From positions 3,252,001 to 3,316,000 of the forward strand of contig NC_019936.1 in NCBI RefSeq assembly GCF_000327065.1: a DNA stretch of 64,000 bases. Direction: 5' to 3'. Positions 20,128 to 29,791 of the stretch are shown here, piece after piece. Below the pieces are notes generated by a model. It saw nothing but the letters and a program-made list of their open reading frames with translations, was not told where the DNA came from and did no database searches. The position numbers were made by a program, and so were the translations under genes. Every line of letters starts with the position of its first letter. The first letter of the stretch is position 1. This stretch comes from Stutzerimonas stutzeri RCH2. GTDB lineage: Bacteria; Pseudomonadota; Gammaproteobacteria; Pseudomonadales; Pseudomonadaceae.

Positions 20128-20982
20128 TCAGTGAATCAGGCCCACGCGGGAGAAATTCGGCAGGTTGCTGAGCTTCGGATCAGGCCAGCTCATCCAGACA
20201 GCAAAGGCCTTGCCGACGATATTGCGATCCGGGACCATGCCGGCAAGCTCGGCGGGAATCGACTCGTCCTGCCAATAGCGGCTGTCGTTCGAATTATCGC
20301 GGTTGTCACCCATCATGAAGTAATGCTCGGCCGGAACGGTCCATTGCCGGCTCGGCTCGATGCGGTAACGCCCCATTTCCTTGCGGATCAGGTGCTCGAC
20401 CTCACCCAGTTTCTCGCGATACAGCACGGCGCTGCCGAGGCTACCCGGCTCTTCGCCCACCAGCGTCTCGGCAACCGGCTGATCGTTGACGAACAGACGT
20501 CGGTCGCTGCTGTAGCGCACAACGTCGCCGGGCACACCGACAACCCGTTTGATGTAGTTGATGCTCGGTTCGTTGGGATAGCGGAACACCATGACGTCGC
20601 CGCGTTTCGGATCACTGACCTCGATGACCTTGGTATCCACCACCGGCAGACGAATGCCGTAGGCAAACTTGTTCACCAGGATGAAATCGCCAACCTCCAA
20701 CGTCGGGATCATCGACCCGGACGGGATCTGGAAAGGTTCGACAAGAAACGAACGCAGCACCAGCACGATGGCCAATACCGGGAAGAACGACTTGCCGTAC
20801 TCGATCAGTACCGGTTCCTTGTTCAACGCGTCGAGCGTCGATGGATCGATTTCCCCGGTGCGCCCTTCATAGTTGGCGATCGCAGCCCGGCGACGAGGTG
20901 CGAAGAACAACAAATCGCTCAACGCCAACAGGCCACACACGGCCACCGCAATAACCAGCAACAACGGGAAGTTGATCGACAT
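20128..20982 (-). CDS. lepB: Signal peptidase I LepB
   Basis: Inner membrane serine protease that removes signal peptides from exported proteins. Two N-terminal membrane segments (about residues 4-28 and 65-82) are followed by the periplasmic catalytic domain. The catalytic Ser is residue 90 in PSGSMIPTL and the catalytic Lys is residue 145 in NYIKRVVGVPGD, the same numbers as in E. coli. The GDNRDNSNDSRYW box is near the C-terminus. Total 284 residues. One base separates its start from the lepA stop. Confidence 0.97.
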   Translation of the reverse strand: MSINFPLLLVIAVAVCGLLALSDLLFFAPRRRAAIANYEGRTGEIDPSTLDALNKEPVLIEYGKSFFPVLAIVLVLRSFLVEPFQIPSGSMIPTLEVGDFILVNKFAYGIRLPVVDTKVIEVSDPKRGDVMVFRYPNEPSINYIKRVVGVPGDVVRYSSDRRLFVNDQPVAETLVGEEPGSLGSAVLYREKLGEVEHLIRKEMGRYRIEPSRQWTVPAEHYFMMGDNRDNSNDSRYWQDESIPAELAGMVPDRNIVGKAFAVWMSWPDPKLSNLPNFSRVGLIH

Positions 20983-20983
20983 G

Positions 20984-22783
20984 TCAGCTATCCACCTTCA
21001 GCACGGCGAGGAAGGCCTCTTGCGGGATTTCGACGTTGCCGACCTGCTTCATGCGCTTCTTGCCCGCCTTCTGCTTCTCAAGCAGCTTGCGCTTACGGCT
21101 GACGTCACCACCGTAGCACTTGGCCAGAACGTTCTTGCGCAGCGCCTTGACGGTGCTGCGCGCGACAATCTGGCCGCCGAGGGCCGCCTGAATCGCCACG
21201 TCGAACATCTGCCGTGGAATCAGCTCTTTCATCTTCTCGACGAGGATGCGGCCTTTGTAATGGGCGTTGTCGCGATGAACGATCAGCGCCAGCGCGTCGA
21301 CCTTGTCGCCGTTGATGAGGATGTCCAGGCGCGTCAGGTTGGCCGACTGGAAGCACTCGAAGCTGTAATCCAGCGAGGCATAGCCGCGACTGCAGGACTT
21401 CAGGCGATCGAAAAAGTCCAGCACCACCTCGCTCATCGGCAGGTCGTAGCGCACCTGCACCTGAGTGCCGAGGAACTGCAGGTCGCGCTGCACCCCGCGC
21501 TTCTCGATGCACAGCGTGATGACGTTGCCCAGATGCTCTTGCGGCACGAGGATGTTGGCGCGCACGATCGGCTCGCGCATGTCCTCGATGGACGACATAT
21601 CCGGCAGCTTGGACGGACTGTCGACGTAGATGGTGTCGCCGTTCTTCAGCAGGATTTCGTAGACCACGGTCGGTGCTGTGGTAATCAGATCCAGATCGTA
21701 TTCGCGCTCCAAGCGCTCCTGGATGATCTCCATGTGCAGCATGCCGAGGAAGCCGATGCGGAAGCCGAAGCCCAGCGCGTCGGAGCTTTCCGGCTCGTAC
21801 TGCAGCGCCGCGTCGTTCAGGGTCAGCTTTTGCAGCGCTTCACGGAAATCCTCGAAATCGTCCGAGCTGACCGGGAACAGGCCGGCGTAGACCTGCGGCT
21901 TGACGCGCTTGAAGCCGGGCAGCATTTCCACATCGGGTGTGCTCGACAGCGTCAGAGTGTCGCCCACAGGGGCACCGTGGATATCCTTGATGCCAGCGAT
22001 GATGAAGCCGACTTCACCGGCCTTCAGGTCAGCCGTGGCAGTGTGCTTGGGATTGAATACACCGACGCTGTCCACCTGGTGGACCTTGCCGGTGGATTTC
22101 ACCAGCACCTTGTCGCCCTTCTTGATGCGACCGTGGCGTACCCGCACCAGCGAGACGACGCCCAAGTAGTTGTCGAACCAGGAGTCGATGATCAGCGCCT
22201 GCAAAGGCGCCTCGATATCACCGGTCGGTGGAGGAATCACTGCGACCAGTCGCTCGAGCACCTCATCGACGCCCATGCCGCTCTTGGCACTGCAGGCAAC
22301 CGCGTCGGTGGCATCGATACCGATGATGTGCTCGATCTCGTCCTTGACCTTCTCCGGGTCGGCCTGCGGCAGGTCCATCTTGTTCAGCACGGGCATCACT
22401 TCCAGGCCCTGCTCGATCGCCGTGTAGCAGTTGGCGACCGACTGCGCCTCGACGCCCTGGCCGGCGTCAACCACCAGCAACGCGCCCTCGCAGGCGGCCA
22501 GCGAACGGCTGACTTCATAGGTGAAGTCGACGTGACCGGGCGTGTCGATGAAGTTCAGCTGGTAGGTTTTGCCGTCGCGGGCGGGGTAATAAAGCGTGAC
22601 GCTGTGGGCCTTGATGGTAATGCCGCGCTCGCGCTCGAGATCCATCGAGTCCAGCACCTGGGCTTCCATTTCACGCTCGGTCAGACCACCGCACATCTGG
22701 ATGAAACGGTCTGCCAAGGTCGACTTGCCGTGATCGATATGGGCGATGATGGAAAAATTGCGGATATGACTCAGGTCACTCAC
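20984..22783 (-). CDS. lepA: Elongation factor 4 (LepA)
   Basis: Translational GTPase that acts on stalled ribosomes or in 30S assembly. The protein has 599 residues, with G1 [13 protein letters not shown] near residue 15, G3 DTPGHVDF, G4 [10 protein letters not shown], domains II and III as in EF-G, and the LepA-specific C-terminal domain with [18 protein letters not shown]. First gene of the seven-gene minus-strand run; a terminator separates it from mucD upstream. Confidence 0.97.
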   Translation of the reverse strand: MSDLSHIRNFSIIAHIDHGKSTLADRFIQMCGGLTEREMEAQVLDSMDLERERGITIKAHSVTLYYPARDGKTYQLNFIDTPGHVDFTYEVSRSLAACEGALLVVDAGQGVEAQSVANCYTAIEQGLEVMPVLNKMDLPQADPEKVKDEIEHIIGIDATDAVACSAKSGMGVDEVLERLVAVIPPPTGDIEAPLQALIIDSWFDNYLGVVSLVRVRHGRIKKGDKVLVKSTGKVHQVDSVGVFNPKHTATADLKAGEVGFIIAGIKDIHGAPVGDTLTLSSTPDVEMLPGFKRVKPQVYAGLFPVSSDDFEDFREALQKLTLNDAALQYEPESSDALGFGFRIGFLGMLHMEIIQERLEREYDLDLITTAPTVVYEILLKNGDTIYVDSPSKLPDMSSIEDMREPIVRANILVPQEHLGNVITLCIEKRGVQRDLQFLGTQVQVRYDLPMSEVVLDFFDRLKSCSRGYASLDYSFECFQSANLTRLDILINGDKVDALALIVHRDNAHYKGRILVEKMKELIPRQMFDVAIQAALGGQIVARSTVKALRKNVLAKCYGGDVSRKRKLLEKQKAGKKRMKQVGNVEIPQEAFLAVLKVDS

Positions 22784-22925
22784 AGCTCAACACTCGGAAA
22801 AGACGCGGGCCGATTGCCCGCCGAAAATAGCCGCGAAGTGTAACTGATCAGCCTCGGCAGTGCCACGCACAAGCCATCCGCTCGCCGACCGGCAGCGTTC
22901 ACGCTCGTTTCAGGTACGTCGAAAA

Positions 22926-22957
22926 CAAAAAAGGGCGGTCTGATGACCACCCTTTCT
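22926..22957 (-). terminator. Terminator after mucD
   Basis: On the minus strand, AAAGGGTGGTC pairs with GACCGCCCTTT around an ATCA loop, followed by TTTTTGTTTT. It closes the algU-mucABCD operon before lepA. Confidence 0.85.
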
Positions 22958-22974
22958 GTTTTCCTTCACCGACG

Positions 22975-24390
22975 TTATTCGGCCAACTTGAACGTGATGA
23001 AACTGGCACGCCCTTGTCGCAACACGCGCATCGAAACCGAGCGGTTCTTCGGCAGTTGCTCGGCCACCCGACCGAAGGTTGCTGCGGAGTTGATCGCCTG
23101 ATTGTTCAGATGGGTGATCACATCGCCGGGGCGCAGCCCAATCATGGCCGCCGGTCCATTGAGAATCTCGGTGATCACCACGCCACCTGGCAGATCGAGG
23201 CTCTTCTTCTGTTCCTCGGTCAACTCGGTCACCTTCACGCCCAGGCGATTGTCGCTGCGCTCCTGGCCGCCACCGGACGCTGCAACCGGCTCGCCCTCTT
23301 CAGGCATGGCGCCGATGCTAACGTCCAGCATCTTGCGATCACCGTCACGCACGACTTCCATTCGCGCTTTGCTGCCGGGCTTGAGCGCACCGACCAGATG
23401 CGGCAGGTCCGCGGACATGACGATCGGCTTGCCGTTGAGGCTGAGGATCACATCCCCGACGCGCAGCCCACTGCGCGCAGCCGGCCCGCCATCCATCACC
23501 TGCGCCACCAAAGCACCCGCCGGTCGCTCGAGCCCGAAGGACTCGGCCAGATCCTTGTTCACTTCCTGTATCACCACGCCAAGCCAGCCACGATTGACCT
23601 TGCCGTCCGTGCGCAACTGATTGGCCACATCCATTGCCACATCAATCGGAATGGCGAAAGACAGGCCCATGAAGCCGCCAGAGCGAGTGAATATCTGCGA
23701 ATTGATACCAACCACTTCGCCCTTCAGATTAAACAGCGGCCCTCCGGAGTTACCCGGATTGATCGCAACGTCCGTCTGAATGAATGGAACATAACTTTCA
23801 TTGGGCAGGCTACGACCGGTGGCGCTGACAATACCGGCAGTCACCGTATGGTCGAAACCAAACGGCGAGCCAATGGCAAGCACCCACTCGCCCGCCTTCA
23901 GCTCGTCGGAGCGCCCGATCTTGACGGTCGGCAGCCCCTTGCCTTCGACCTTCAGCACCGCCACATCGGAGCGTGGATCAGCACCGATCAGCTTGGCTTC
24001 GAGTTCGCTGCGATCCGGCAGGCGCACAATGATTTCGTCGGCGCCAGCGACCACATGGTTGTTGGTCAGCACGTAGCCGTCGTCGGAAATGATGAAACCC
24101 GAGCCTAGGGACTGCGCTTCACGTTGTTGCCCGCGGCCAGGCGCGCCCGGCATCTGCGGGATGCTGTGCTCGAAGAATTCACGAAAGATTGGTGGCAGGC
24201 CTTCCAGCTCTGGCATCTGAGCGGTTGCGCCCCGCGCAGGAACCTTTTGCTTGGTGCTGATATTGACTACCGCTGGCGAGGCACTCTCCACCAGCGGCGT
24301 GAAGTCAGGCAGATCCGCCTGTGCCAGCGTGGCTTGCCCAAGCAATGCCAGCCCCGCTACGAAAGCGAAGCAGCCGTTTCGATTGAACAT
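22975..24390 (-). CDS. mucD: Periplasmic serine protease MucD (DegP/HtrA family)
   Basis: HtrA-type protease and chaperone that removes damaged envelope proteins and dampens AlgU activation. The protein has 471 residues: a signal peptide ending near QADLP, then the trypsin-like domain with His in LTNNHVV (about residue 110), Asp in PRSDVAVLK (about 140) and Ser in NPGNSGGPLF (about 214), and two PDZ domains, each with a GLRxGDVI core. The ATG at 24388-24390 has a GGGGAG site upstream; a GTG six codons earlier is possible. Last gene of the algU operon, 34 bases after mucC. Confidence 0.95.
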   Translation of the reverse strand: MFNRNGCFAFVAGLALLGQATLAQADLPDFTPLVESASPAVVNISTKQKVPARGATAQMPELEGLPPIFREFFEHSIPQMPGAPGRGQQREAQSLGSGFIISDDGYVLTNNHVVAGADEIIVRLPDRSELEAKLIGADPRSDVAVLKVEGKGLPTVKIGRSDELKAGEWVLAIGSPFGFDHTVTAGIVSATGRSLPNESYVPFIQTDVAINPGNSGGPLFNLKGEVVGINSQIFTRSGGFMGLSFAIPIDVAMDVANQLRTDGKVNRGWLGVVIQEVNKDLAESFGLERPAGALVAQVMDGGPAARSGLRVGDVILSLNGKPIVMSADLPHLVGALKPGSKARMEVVRDGDRKMLDVSIGAMPEEGEPVAASGGGQERSDNRLGVKVTELTEEQKKSLDLPGGVVITEILNGPAAMIGLRPGDVITHLNNQAINSAATFGRVAEQLPKNRSVSMRVLRQGRASFITFKLAE

Positions 24391-24424
24391 GACTACAAGT
24401 CTCCCCACTTACAAAACAAGAAGC

Positions 24425-24877
24425 TCAGGGACTCGCTGGCCCCGCGAGCATGGCGCGTAAAACCACTGCCTGCAGTTTCGGATCGCTTGCTGTATGCCGG
24501 CTTCGTATGCGCACGAAAAGCCACGATACGCAGAACCCTCCGAGCCCGGCCAGAATGACAACAGGCTCACGCGCCGAAAACTGGGCCGCAGTCGCCGCCG
24601 CGGCCATCAGCATGATCAAGGGCAGAAGATAGACAAGGACAGCACCGCGCAGCAATGCATCCTCGCGAATGCCAACGATTACAGAATCACCGACCTGCAG
24701 GTGAAGATCGCTCAGCGCCCGAATCAGACCGCGGCGTTCGCGCACACCCAGGCTATCCATCAGCCCTTGGCCGCAGCCACTCTTGGCAGAGCAACCGGAA
24801 CAGGTGCTTTTGCGCCGCGTTTCGACCCATACGGCGCCACGATCCAGCGCAACCACCCGCCCCGGCTCTTCGATCAT
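24425..24877 (-). CDS. mucC: MucC / RseC family membrane protein
   Basis: A 150-residue inner membrane protein of the RseC/MucC family, linked to reduction of SoxR and to alginate control in other bacteria. The N-terminal soluble part has a Cys cluster (CSGCSAKSGCGQG, about residues 26-38) that may hold an iron-sulphur centre, followed by two membrane helices (about 80-97 and 103-122). The start overlaps the mucB stop by four bases. Confidence 0.9.
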   Translation of the reverse strand: MIEEPGRVVALDRGAVWVETRRKSTCSGCSAKSGCGQGLMDSLGVRERRGLIRALSDLHLQVGDSVIVGIREDALLRGAVLVYLLPLIMLMAAAATAAQFSAREPVVILAGLGGFCVSWLFVRIRSRHTASDPKLQAVVLRAMLAGPASP

Positions 24878-25815
24878 CGCTGCGCCTGTTCTGCACCGGT
24901 CCGCATGGAGAGCGCCACTCGTTCCGCCGTGCCGAGTGGGATTTCACCGACCACGGTCACCATCACATCGCCGTCGGCGGTGCTGATGCGCTTGGACACA
25001 GCCACCGTCGGCCCCATCTGGCTGCGCGCATCTTCAACCAACGCGCCCCGCAGAGGCTCCAAAAATACAGAGAACTTCGCCAGACCATCGCCGTAAGAGA
25101 GCCATGACACGGTCTCCGATGATGCAGGGCTCGGTCGCTGATTGGCGTCCAGCAGCTTGAATCCAGCTGGCAACCAATCCGATCTCCATGCGGAAGACAG
25201 ATTGGCTTCTCGCTTGCTGATGGAAACCGCCTTGCAGCCGGAACTCGCGGTCAGCTCCTGCGTATCGATGTCGGTGGAAAAATGCGTGAACTGGAAGCGT
25301 TCGAGCAATTGTCCCTTTTCATTGAGCATCAGCGACTTGAGTGGCAAGGCGGTATCGCGATCAAGGTGCAGTTCAAACCCATAGCGATGCTGGTCTCGCG
25401 GAACGACAGCGAGTGCGACAGCTGGTCGGCCGGCGACCCGAGAATCGCCGATCTGGCGAAACTCGTACCATTCGGAAAGGGCTTTCGGATCGAGTCGCTG
25501 TCCGTGCCATGCCTGGGCTTCACGCACCTGAGCAGCCAGCTCATCGGTCGCGCATTGCATTTGCCCGTCGACCAGCACGACTTCAGCAGGCGCGCCGTCA
25601 AGCTGCAACAAACGCTCCCGCACACGACCGGCTTCGACCTGCTGCCACACAGCATGACTGGAAAAGCTACCGTTGCGTTCGTAAACGAACGTGCCTGCAT
25701 AACTCTGCTTTTGCTCCGCCATCGCGAGGCGGCCCATCCAGGATTCAGCATCAGCAGCAAGGGCCGGCATTGATAGCCAGCCCCCAATCACCACATACAG
25801 CGGTAATACGCGCAT
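24874..25815 (-). CDS. mucB: Periplasmic sigma-factor regulator MucB (RseB family)
   Basis: Binds the periplasmic part of MucA and shields it from proteolysis; lipid or lipopolysaccharide signals release it. The protein has 313 residues with a signal peptide (about 1-20, ending ALAADAES) and the RseB pattern: an N-terminal LolA-like domain (SYAGTFVYERNG) and a smaller C-terminal domain with SWLSYGDGLAKFSVFLE. Eight bases separate it from mucA. Confidence 0.94.
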   Translation of the reverse strand: MRVLPLYVVIGGWLSMPALAADAESWMGRLAMAEQKQSYAGTFVYERNGSFSSHAVWQQVEAGRVRERLLQLDGAPAEVVLVDGQMQCATDELAAQVREAQAWHGQRLDPKALSEWYEFRQIGDSRVAGRPAVALAVVPRDQHRYGFELHLDRDTALPLKSLMLNEKGQLLERFQFTHFSTDIDTQELTASSGCKAVSISKREANLSSAWRSDWLPAGFKLLDANQRPSPASSETVSWLSYGDGLAKFSVFLEPLRGALVEDARSQMGPTVAVSKRISTADGDVMVTVVGEIPLGTAERVALSMRTGAEQAQR

Positions 25816-25823
25816 GTTTCTCC

Positions 25824-26402
25824 CTAACGTTCTTCCATGCTGGCCGCGCGAGCGTATGGCAGCGCGCTCTCCGATCCATTACTAAAGGCAGCTTGCTGAG
25901 CATGCTGGCGCACATAGGAAGGCAGACGCTCTTCGTGCCAGCGCTCAACCGGGGCGCCAGCCTGAGCCGGGGCTTCCGCCTGCTCACTGTAACCCGCGAG
26001 CACTGTCGGCCCTTGATTGACCTGCGGAACAGCAATGCTCGGCTGCGGTGCCTGTTGAGCAAGTTGCGGCCCCGCCACCTCGTTCTGATTGTACAGACGC
26101 ACACCAGCCAGAACAGCCACGGTCACCGACGCTGCGACTGCCAAACGACCCAGGCTCTTCCAGCCATTGCGCTGCGTCTTGACTGGGGCTGCTTCATCGG
26201 CCAGCGCAGCAGACACCGCGGAGGCGATGTCCAGACGCGGCTCAATCAACTCCTTATGCATGGCGGCACGGGCAAGTTGATAACGCGACCAGGTAGCACG
26301 CAGCTCCGGGTTGTCGCCTGCTAGCACACGACGTAATTCCAACTCGTCCGCTTCGTTATCCATCACCGCGGACAGCGATTCATGCAGGGCTTCACGACTC
26401 AT
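25824..26402 (-). CDS. mucA: Anti-sigma factor MucA
   Basis: Single-pass inner membrane anti-sigma factor that holds AlgU at the membrane until cleaved by envelope-stress proteases. It has 192 residues, close to the 194 of P. aeruginosa. The cytoplasmic AlgU-binding part begins SREALHESLSAVMDNEADE, the membrane helix is about 85-105 (GRLAVAASVTVAVLAG), and the periplasmic part carries the MucB-binding region. The ATG at 26400-26402 has AGAGGAA before it, while the longer frame upstream lacks a site. The frame is intact, with no sign of the truncating mutations seen in mucoid isolates. Confidence 0.95.
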   Translation of the reverse strand: MSREALHESLSAVMDNEADELELRRVLAGDNPELRATWSRYQLARAAMHKELIEPRLDIASAVSAALADEAAPVKTQRNGWKSLGRLAVAASVTVAVLAGVRLYNQNEVAGPQLAQQAPQPSIAVPQVNQGPTVLAGYSEQAEAPAQAGAPVERWHEERLPSYVRQHAQQAAFSNGSESALPYARAASMEER

Positions 26403-26433
26403 GGCGGTTCCTCTCTTGGCTGTCGCCGCTGTC

Positions 26434-27015
26434 TCAGGATTCATGCAACAAGGGTTGCAACGCTTTATCTATGGCTTCTCGCGCTCGAAAGATTCGAGAA
26501 CGCACTGTGCCCACCGGACACTGCATGACGCTCGCAATGTCTTCATAACTAAGACCATCAAATTCGCGCAGTGTTAGAGCAGTACGCAAATCTTCCGGCA
26601 AAAGCTGAATGGTTCGATGAACGGTATCTTCAATCTCATCCCTGAGCAGCGAGCGCTCCGGTGACTCGATATCCTTGAGGGCATGATCGCCTTCGTAGAA
26701 CTCGGCATCCTCGGAACTCACATCACTGTCTGGCGGCCGCCTTCCACGCGCCACCAGATGATTCTTCGCCGTATTGATGGCGATGCGGTACAGCCAAGTA
26801 TAAAAAGCGCTGTCGCCGCGAAAATTGGCGAGTGCACGGTAGGCTTTTATAAACGCCTCTTGGGCGACATCCTGAGCTTCATGGGAGTCATGCACGAATC
26901 GCACGATCAACCCAAGGATCTTGTGCTGGTATTTCATTACCAGCAGATCAAACGCCCGCTTGTCCCCACGCTGCACTCGTTCAACCAGCTGCTGGTCCTG
27001 CTCCTGAGTCAACAT
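26434..27015 (-). CDS. algU: RNA polymerase sigma factor AlgU (RpoE/AlgT)
   Basis: Extracytoplasmic-function sigma factor for envelope stress and alginate genes, with promoters of the form GAACTT-N16/17-TCTGA. The protein has 193 residues and is close to the P. aeruginosa sequence as I remember it: region 2 (DLLVMKYQHKILGLIVRFV, FIKAYRALANFRGDSAFYTW) and region 4 (TLREFDGLSYEDIASVMQC). First gene of algU-mucA-mucB-mucC-mucD. Two AlgU-type promoters lie upstream, consistent with autoregulation. Confidence 0.98.
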   Translation of the reverse strand: MLTQEQDQQLVERVQRGDKRAFDLLVMKYQHKILGLIVRFVHDSHEAQDVAQEAFIKAYRALANFRGDSAFYTWLYRIAINTAKNHLVARGRRPPDSDVSSEDAEFYEGDHALKDIESPERSLLRDEIEDTVHRTIQLLPEDLRTALTLREFDGLSYEDIASVMQCPVGTVRSRIFRAREAIDKALQPLLHES

Positions 27016-27073
27016 GAGCGCACCTCCCCAGTAGCGGAGTGGCGTCGCTCACACCAGTGAACCGACCTGCCAG

Positions 27074-27101
27074 AATAGACCCGGGCTTTACGCAAAAGTT
27101 C
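27074..27101 (-). promoter_or_regulatory. AlgU-type promoter, proximal
   Basis: On the minus strand GAACTT (27101-27096), 16 bases, then TCTATT (27079-27074). The AlgU consensus is GAACTT-N16/17-TCTGA. It lies about 60 bases before the algU start. Confidence 0.7.
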
Positions 27102-27249
27102 TCCCCCTCCTAGCAAGCTATCCTGCAATACCTGACGGCGATTGCACCACAGCGTTGCGCCAGCCCTGCTGACGACGCCGTCCTGGTGTCCATAGCAAAC
27201 TCGCACCGCCCATACACGATGGCCAGCTGGTTTGCGTTCATAACTGCCT

Positions 27250-27276
27250 ATTGAGCGGCCTGATAACAAAAAGTTC
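27250..27276 (-). promoter_or_regulatory. AlgU-type promoter, distal
   Basis: On the minus strand GAACTT (27276-27271), 16 bases, then TCAAT (27254-27250), a weaker match at -10. P. aeruginosa algU also has two autoregulated promoters, P1 and P3. Confidence 0.45.
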
Positions 27277-27364
27277 CGTCCCGTTAGAAGACAACTACAC
27301 AGTCCGCTATTTTGGCGCTACATCCCGTCTATATACTAGGGCTCGTTTTTCCGCGGAATTGGAC

Positions 27365-28981
27365 ATGAACCAGGTTCTACGATACGACGTATTGGTCATC
27401 GGAAGCGGTGCCGCCGGCTTGACTCTCGCGCTCAACCTGCCAGCCGATCTTCGCATCGCTGTGCTGAGCAAAGGCGATCTCTCCAACGGCTCGACCTATT
27501 GGGCCCAGGGTGGCGTGGCTGCGGTCCTCGACACGACCGACACCGTGGAATCCCACGTCGCGGATACGCTGATCGCAGGCGGAGGGCTGTGCCATGAAGA
27601 TGCCGTTCGCTTCACCGTCGAGCACAGCAACGAAGCGATCCAGTGGCTGATCGAGCAAGGCGTGCCATTTACCCGGGACGATGCGCCTGATCGCGAGGAT
27701 GGCAGTTTCGAGTTCCATCTGACCCGCGAAGGCGGCCATAGCCATCGGCGCATCATTCACGCCGCCGATGCCACCGGTGCGGCCATATTCAACACGCTGC
27801 TCGGCCAAGCCAGACAGAAGGACAACATCGAACTGTTGCAGCAGCGTGTCGCGGTCGACCTGATCACCGAGCACAAGCTTGGTCTGCCCGGCAGGCGCTG
27901 CCTGGGTGCGTATGTGCTCAACCGCAACACCGGCGAAGTGGAAACCTTCCAATCACGCTTCGTGGTACTGGCCACTGGCGGCGCCGCAAAGGTCTACCTC
28001 TACACCAGCAACCCTGACAGCGCCTGCGGCGACGGCATTGCCATGGCTTGGCGCGCAGGCTGCCGAGTGGGCAACCTGGAGTTCAACCAGTTTCATCCGA
28101 CCTGCCTTTACCATCCGCAGGCGAAGAGCTTCCTGGTCACCGAGGCCCTGCGCGGAGAAGGCGCGTTGCTCAAACTGCCGAACGGCGAACGCTTCATGCC
28201 GCGCTTCGATGCTCGCGAGGAGCTGGCGCCGCGCGACATCGTCGCCCGCGCCATCGACCATGAAATGAAGCGATTGGGCATTGATTGCGTCTATCTGGAT
28301 ATCAGCCACAAGCCGGCGGACTTCATCAAGAGCCACTTTCCCACCGTCTACGAACGCTGCCTGGAATATGGCATCGACATCACCAGCCAGCCGATCCCGG
28401 TGGTCCCGGCGGCCCATTACACCTGTGGCGGCGTGGTCGTGGATCAGGCCGGACGAACCGACATTCCGGGCCTGTACGCCATTGGCGAAACCAGCTTCAC
28501 GGGGCTGCACGGCGCCAACCGCATGGCCAGCAACTCACTGCTGGAGTGCTTCGTTTACGGCCGTGCCGCCGCCCAGGACATCCTCCGCGAGCTGCCCGAT
28601 ATTACTGACAGCACGACATTACCCGCCTGGGATGCCAGCCAAGTCACCGACTCCGATGAAGACGTCATCATCGCGCACAACTGGGACGAGCTGCGGCGCT
28701 TCATGTGGGACTACGTCGGCATTGTCCGCACCAACAAGCGCCTGATGCGCGCCCAGCACCGGGTGCGCCTGCTGCTCAGTGAGATTGACGAGTTCTACAG
28801 CAACTACAAGGTCAGCCGGGATCTGCTCGAGCTGCGAAATCTCGCCCTTGTGGCCGACCTGATGATCCGCTCGGCCATGGAGCGCAAGGAAAGCCGTGGC
28901 CTGCACTACACACTCGACTATCCGCAGCTGCTACCCCAGGCGCTCGACACTATCCTGGCGCCGCCCACCTTCGCCGACTGA
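27365..28981 (+). CDS. nadB: L-aspartate oxidase NadB
   Basis: Flavoenzyme that oxidises L-aspartate to iminoaspartate, the first step of de novo NAD synthesis, with NadA as partner. The protein has 538 residues. The FAD-binding start is [17 protein letters not shown], then [15 protein letters not shown], the active-site HPTCLYHP, and [19 protein letters not shown] near 370-390. I chose the ATG at 27365, which places the dinucleotide-binding fold directly at the N-terminus. An upstream frame adds 38 residues without family likeness. Its 3' end overlaps the convergent ygfX-like gene by 32 bases. Confidence 0.96.
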   Translation: MNQVLRYDVLVIGSGAAGLTLALNLPADLRIAVLSKGDLSNGSTYWAQGGVAAVLDTTDTVESHVADTLIAGGGLCHEDAVRFTVEHSNEAIQWLIEQGVPFTRDDAPDREDGSFEFHLTREGGHSHRRIIHAADATGAAIFNTLLGQARQKDNIELLQQRVAVDLITEHKLGLPGRRCLGAYVLNRNTGEVETFQSRFVVLATGGAAKVYLYTSNPDSACGDGIAMAWRAGCRVGNLEFNQFHPTCLYHPQAKSFLVTEALRGEGALLKLPNGERFMPRFDAREELAPRDIVARAIDHEMKRLGIDCVYLDISHKPADFIKSHFPTVYERCLEYGIDITSQPIPVVPAAHYTCGGVVVDQAGRTDIPGLYAIGETSFTGLHGANRMASNSLLECFVYGRAAAQDILRELPDITDSTTLPAWDASQVTDSDEDVIIAHNWDELRRFMWDYVGIVRTNKRLMRAQHRVRLLLSEIDEFYSNYKVSRDLLELRNLALVADLMIRSAMERKESRGLHYTLDYPQLLPQALDTILAPPTFAD

Positions 28982-29405
28982 ACTTGAGCCGAACCCGCAG
29001 GCGGCGATGCTGCTCGTGCGGCAAAGCGTCACGCGGGACGCAGATACTGTCAGCGCGGCGCCGGCCCGGCAAACGAAAGCGCAGAACCACCACCAGCGGT
29101 AACGCGAGGCTGTCAGGTAACAACTGGATTGGCTGCCAGCCTTGCTGCTGGCTCCACAGATGCCAACCGTCCTCATCGTGACGCAGACCGCGCCAGGAGC
29201 TGCGACTGGACAGCAGGATGCTGCGCGGCATCACGCAACACGCGTGGGCAAGGCATGAAAGCAGGCAAATCAGCTGCAGCCAGGACGGCGCAGCCGACGT
29301 GTAGATCGCCGCCAGGGCAAGCACCTGAGCGGCGATGTAGAACGTCAACAGCAGACCGGACGACCGCCATCGGCATTCGAAGGGCGGATTACTCGGGCTG
29401 GACAC
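28950..29405 (-). CDS. YgfX-like membrane protein
   Basis: A 151-residue protein with a pair of hydrophobic helices near residues 16-55 and a basic C-terminal part, placed just after sdhE as ygfX is in other gammaproteobacteria. In E. coli YgfX affects cell shape proteins and has been described as a toxin partner of SdhE (YgfY), a proposal that is disputed. It overlaps sdhE by 17 bases, and its last 32 bases overlap the end of nadB on the other strand. Family call is based on size, helices and position. Confidence 0.75.
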   Translation of the reverse strand: MSSPSNPPFECRWRSSGLLLTFYIAAQVLALAAIYTSAAPSWLQLICLLSCLAHACCVMPRSILLSSRSSWRGLRHDEDGWHLWSQQQGWQPIQLLPDSLALPLVVVLRFRLPGRRRADSICVPRDALPHEQHRRLRVRLKFSRRRWAAPG

Positions 29406-29643
29406 GATCCAGAATCATGCGGACCATGCGCCGCAGATCCTCGTCCTCTGGCTCGCCGCGCTGCATGAACCAGCCGAACATGTCCTGATCCTCACAGCTC
29501 AGCAGCTTGCGGTAGCGGCGCTGATCTTCCTCATCAAGGCCCGGATAGACCTCTTTGACGAAAGGCACCAGCAAAACATCCAGTTCCAGCATGCCACGAC
29601 GGCTCTGCCAGAACAGGCGATTGAGTTCGGATTGCTCAGCCAT
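29389..29643 (-). CDS. sdhE: FAD assembly factor SdhE
   Basis: Small helical protein of 84 residues that helps attach FAD covalently to succinate dehydrogenase (SdhA) and related flavoproteins. The family motif RRGMLELD is at about residues 15-22, followed by the characteristic acidic segment [14 protein letters not shown]. Translationally coupled with the ygfX-like gene. A TATAAT lies at 29676-29671 upstream on the minus strand, with a poor -35. Confidence 0.92.
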   Translation of the reverse strand: MAEQSELNRLFWQSRRGMLELDVLLVPFVKEVYPGLDEEDQRRYRKLLSCEDQDMFGWFMQRGEPEDEDLRRMVRMILDRVQPE

Positions 29644-29791
29644 ACATCGGCTCCTTTTGAGAAGGCGCGCATTATAGCGACTGCGCCAAGCTCATCAGGC
29701 GCTTTTTTCATTGCACGGCAAACCGGTCACCACGCAACCGTTTTCACCGGCCTGCTATGATGCCCACCCCGGATTCTGACGACGACCGATC

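Larger units (their letters stand above)
27016..27364. other. algU-nadB divergent intergenic region
   Basis: 349 bases between the start codons of algU (minus) and nadB (plus). It holds two AlgU-type promoters reading toward algU, listed separately. Toward nadB I see TATACT at 27332-27337 as a possible -10, with only a poor -35 at the right distance. No open frame with a ribosome site and no RNA gene is visible. Confidence 0.6.

Noticed and set aside
20873..22843. 656-codon frame antisense to lepA
   Set aside because: lepA is unambiguous; the antisense product has no family motif.
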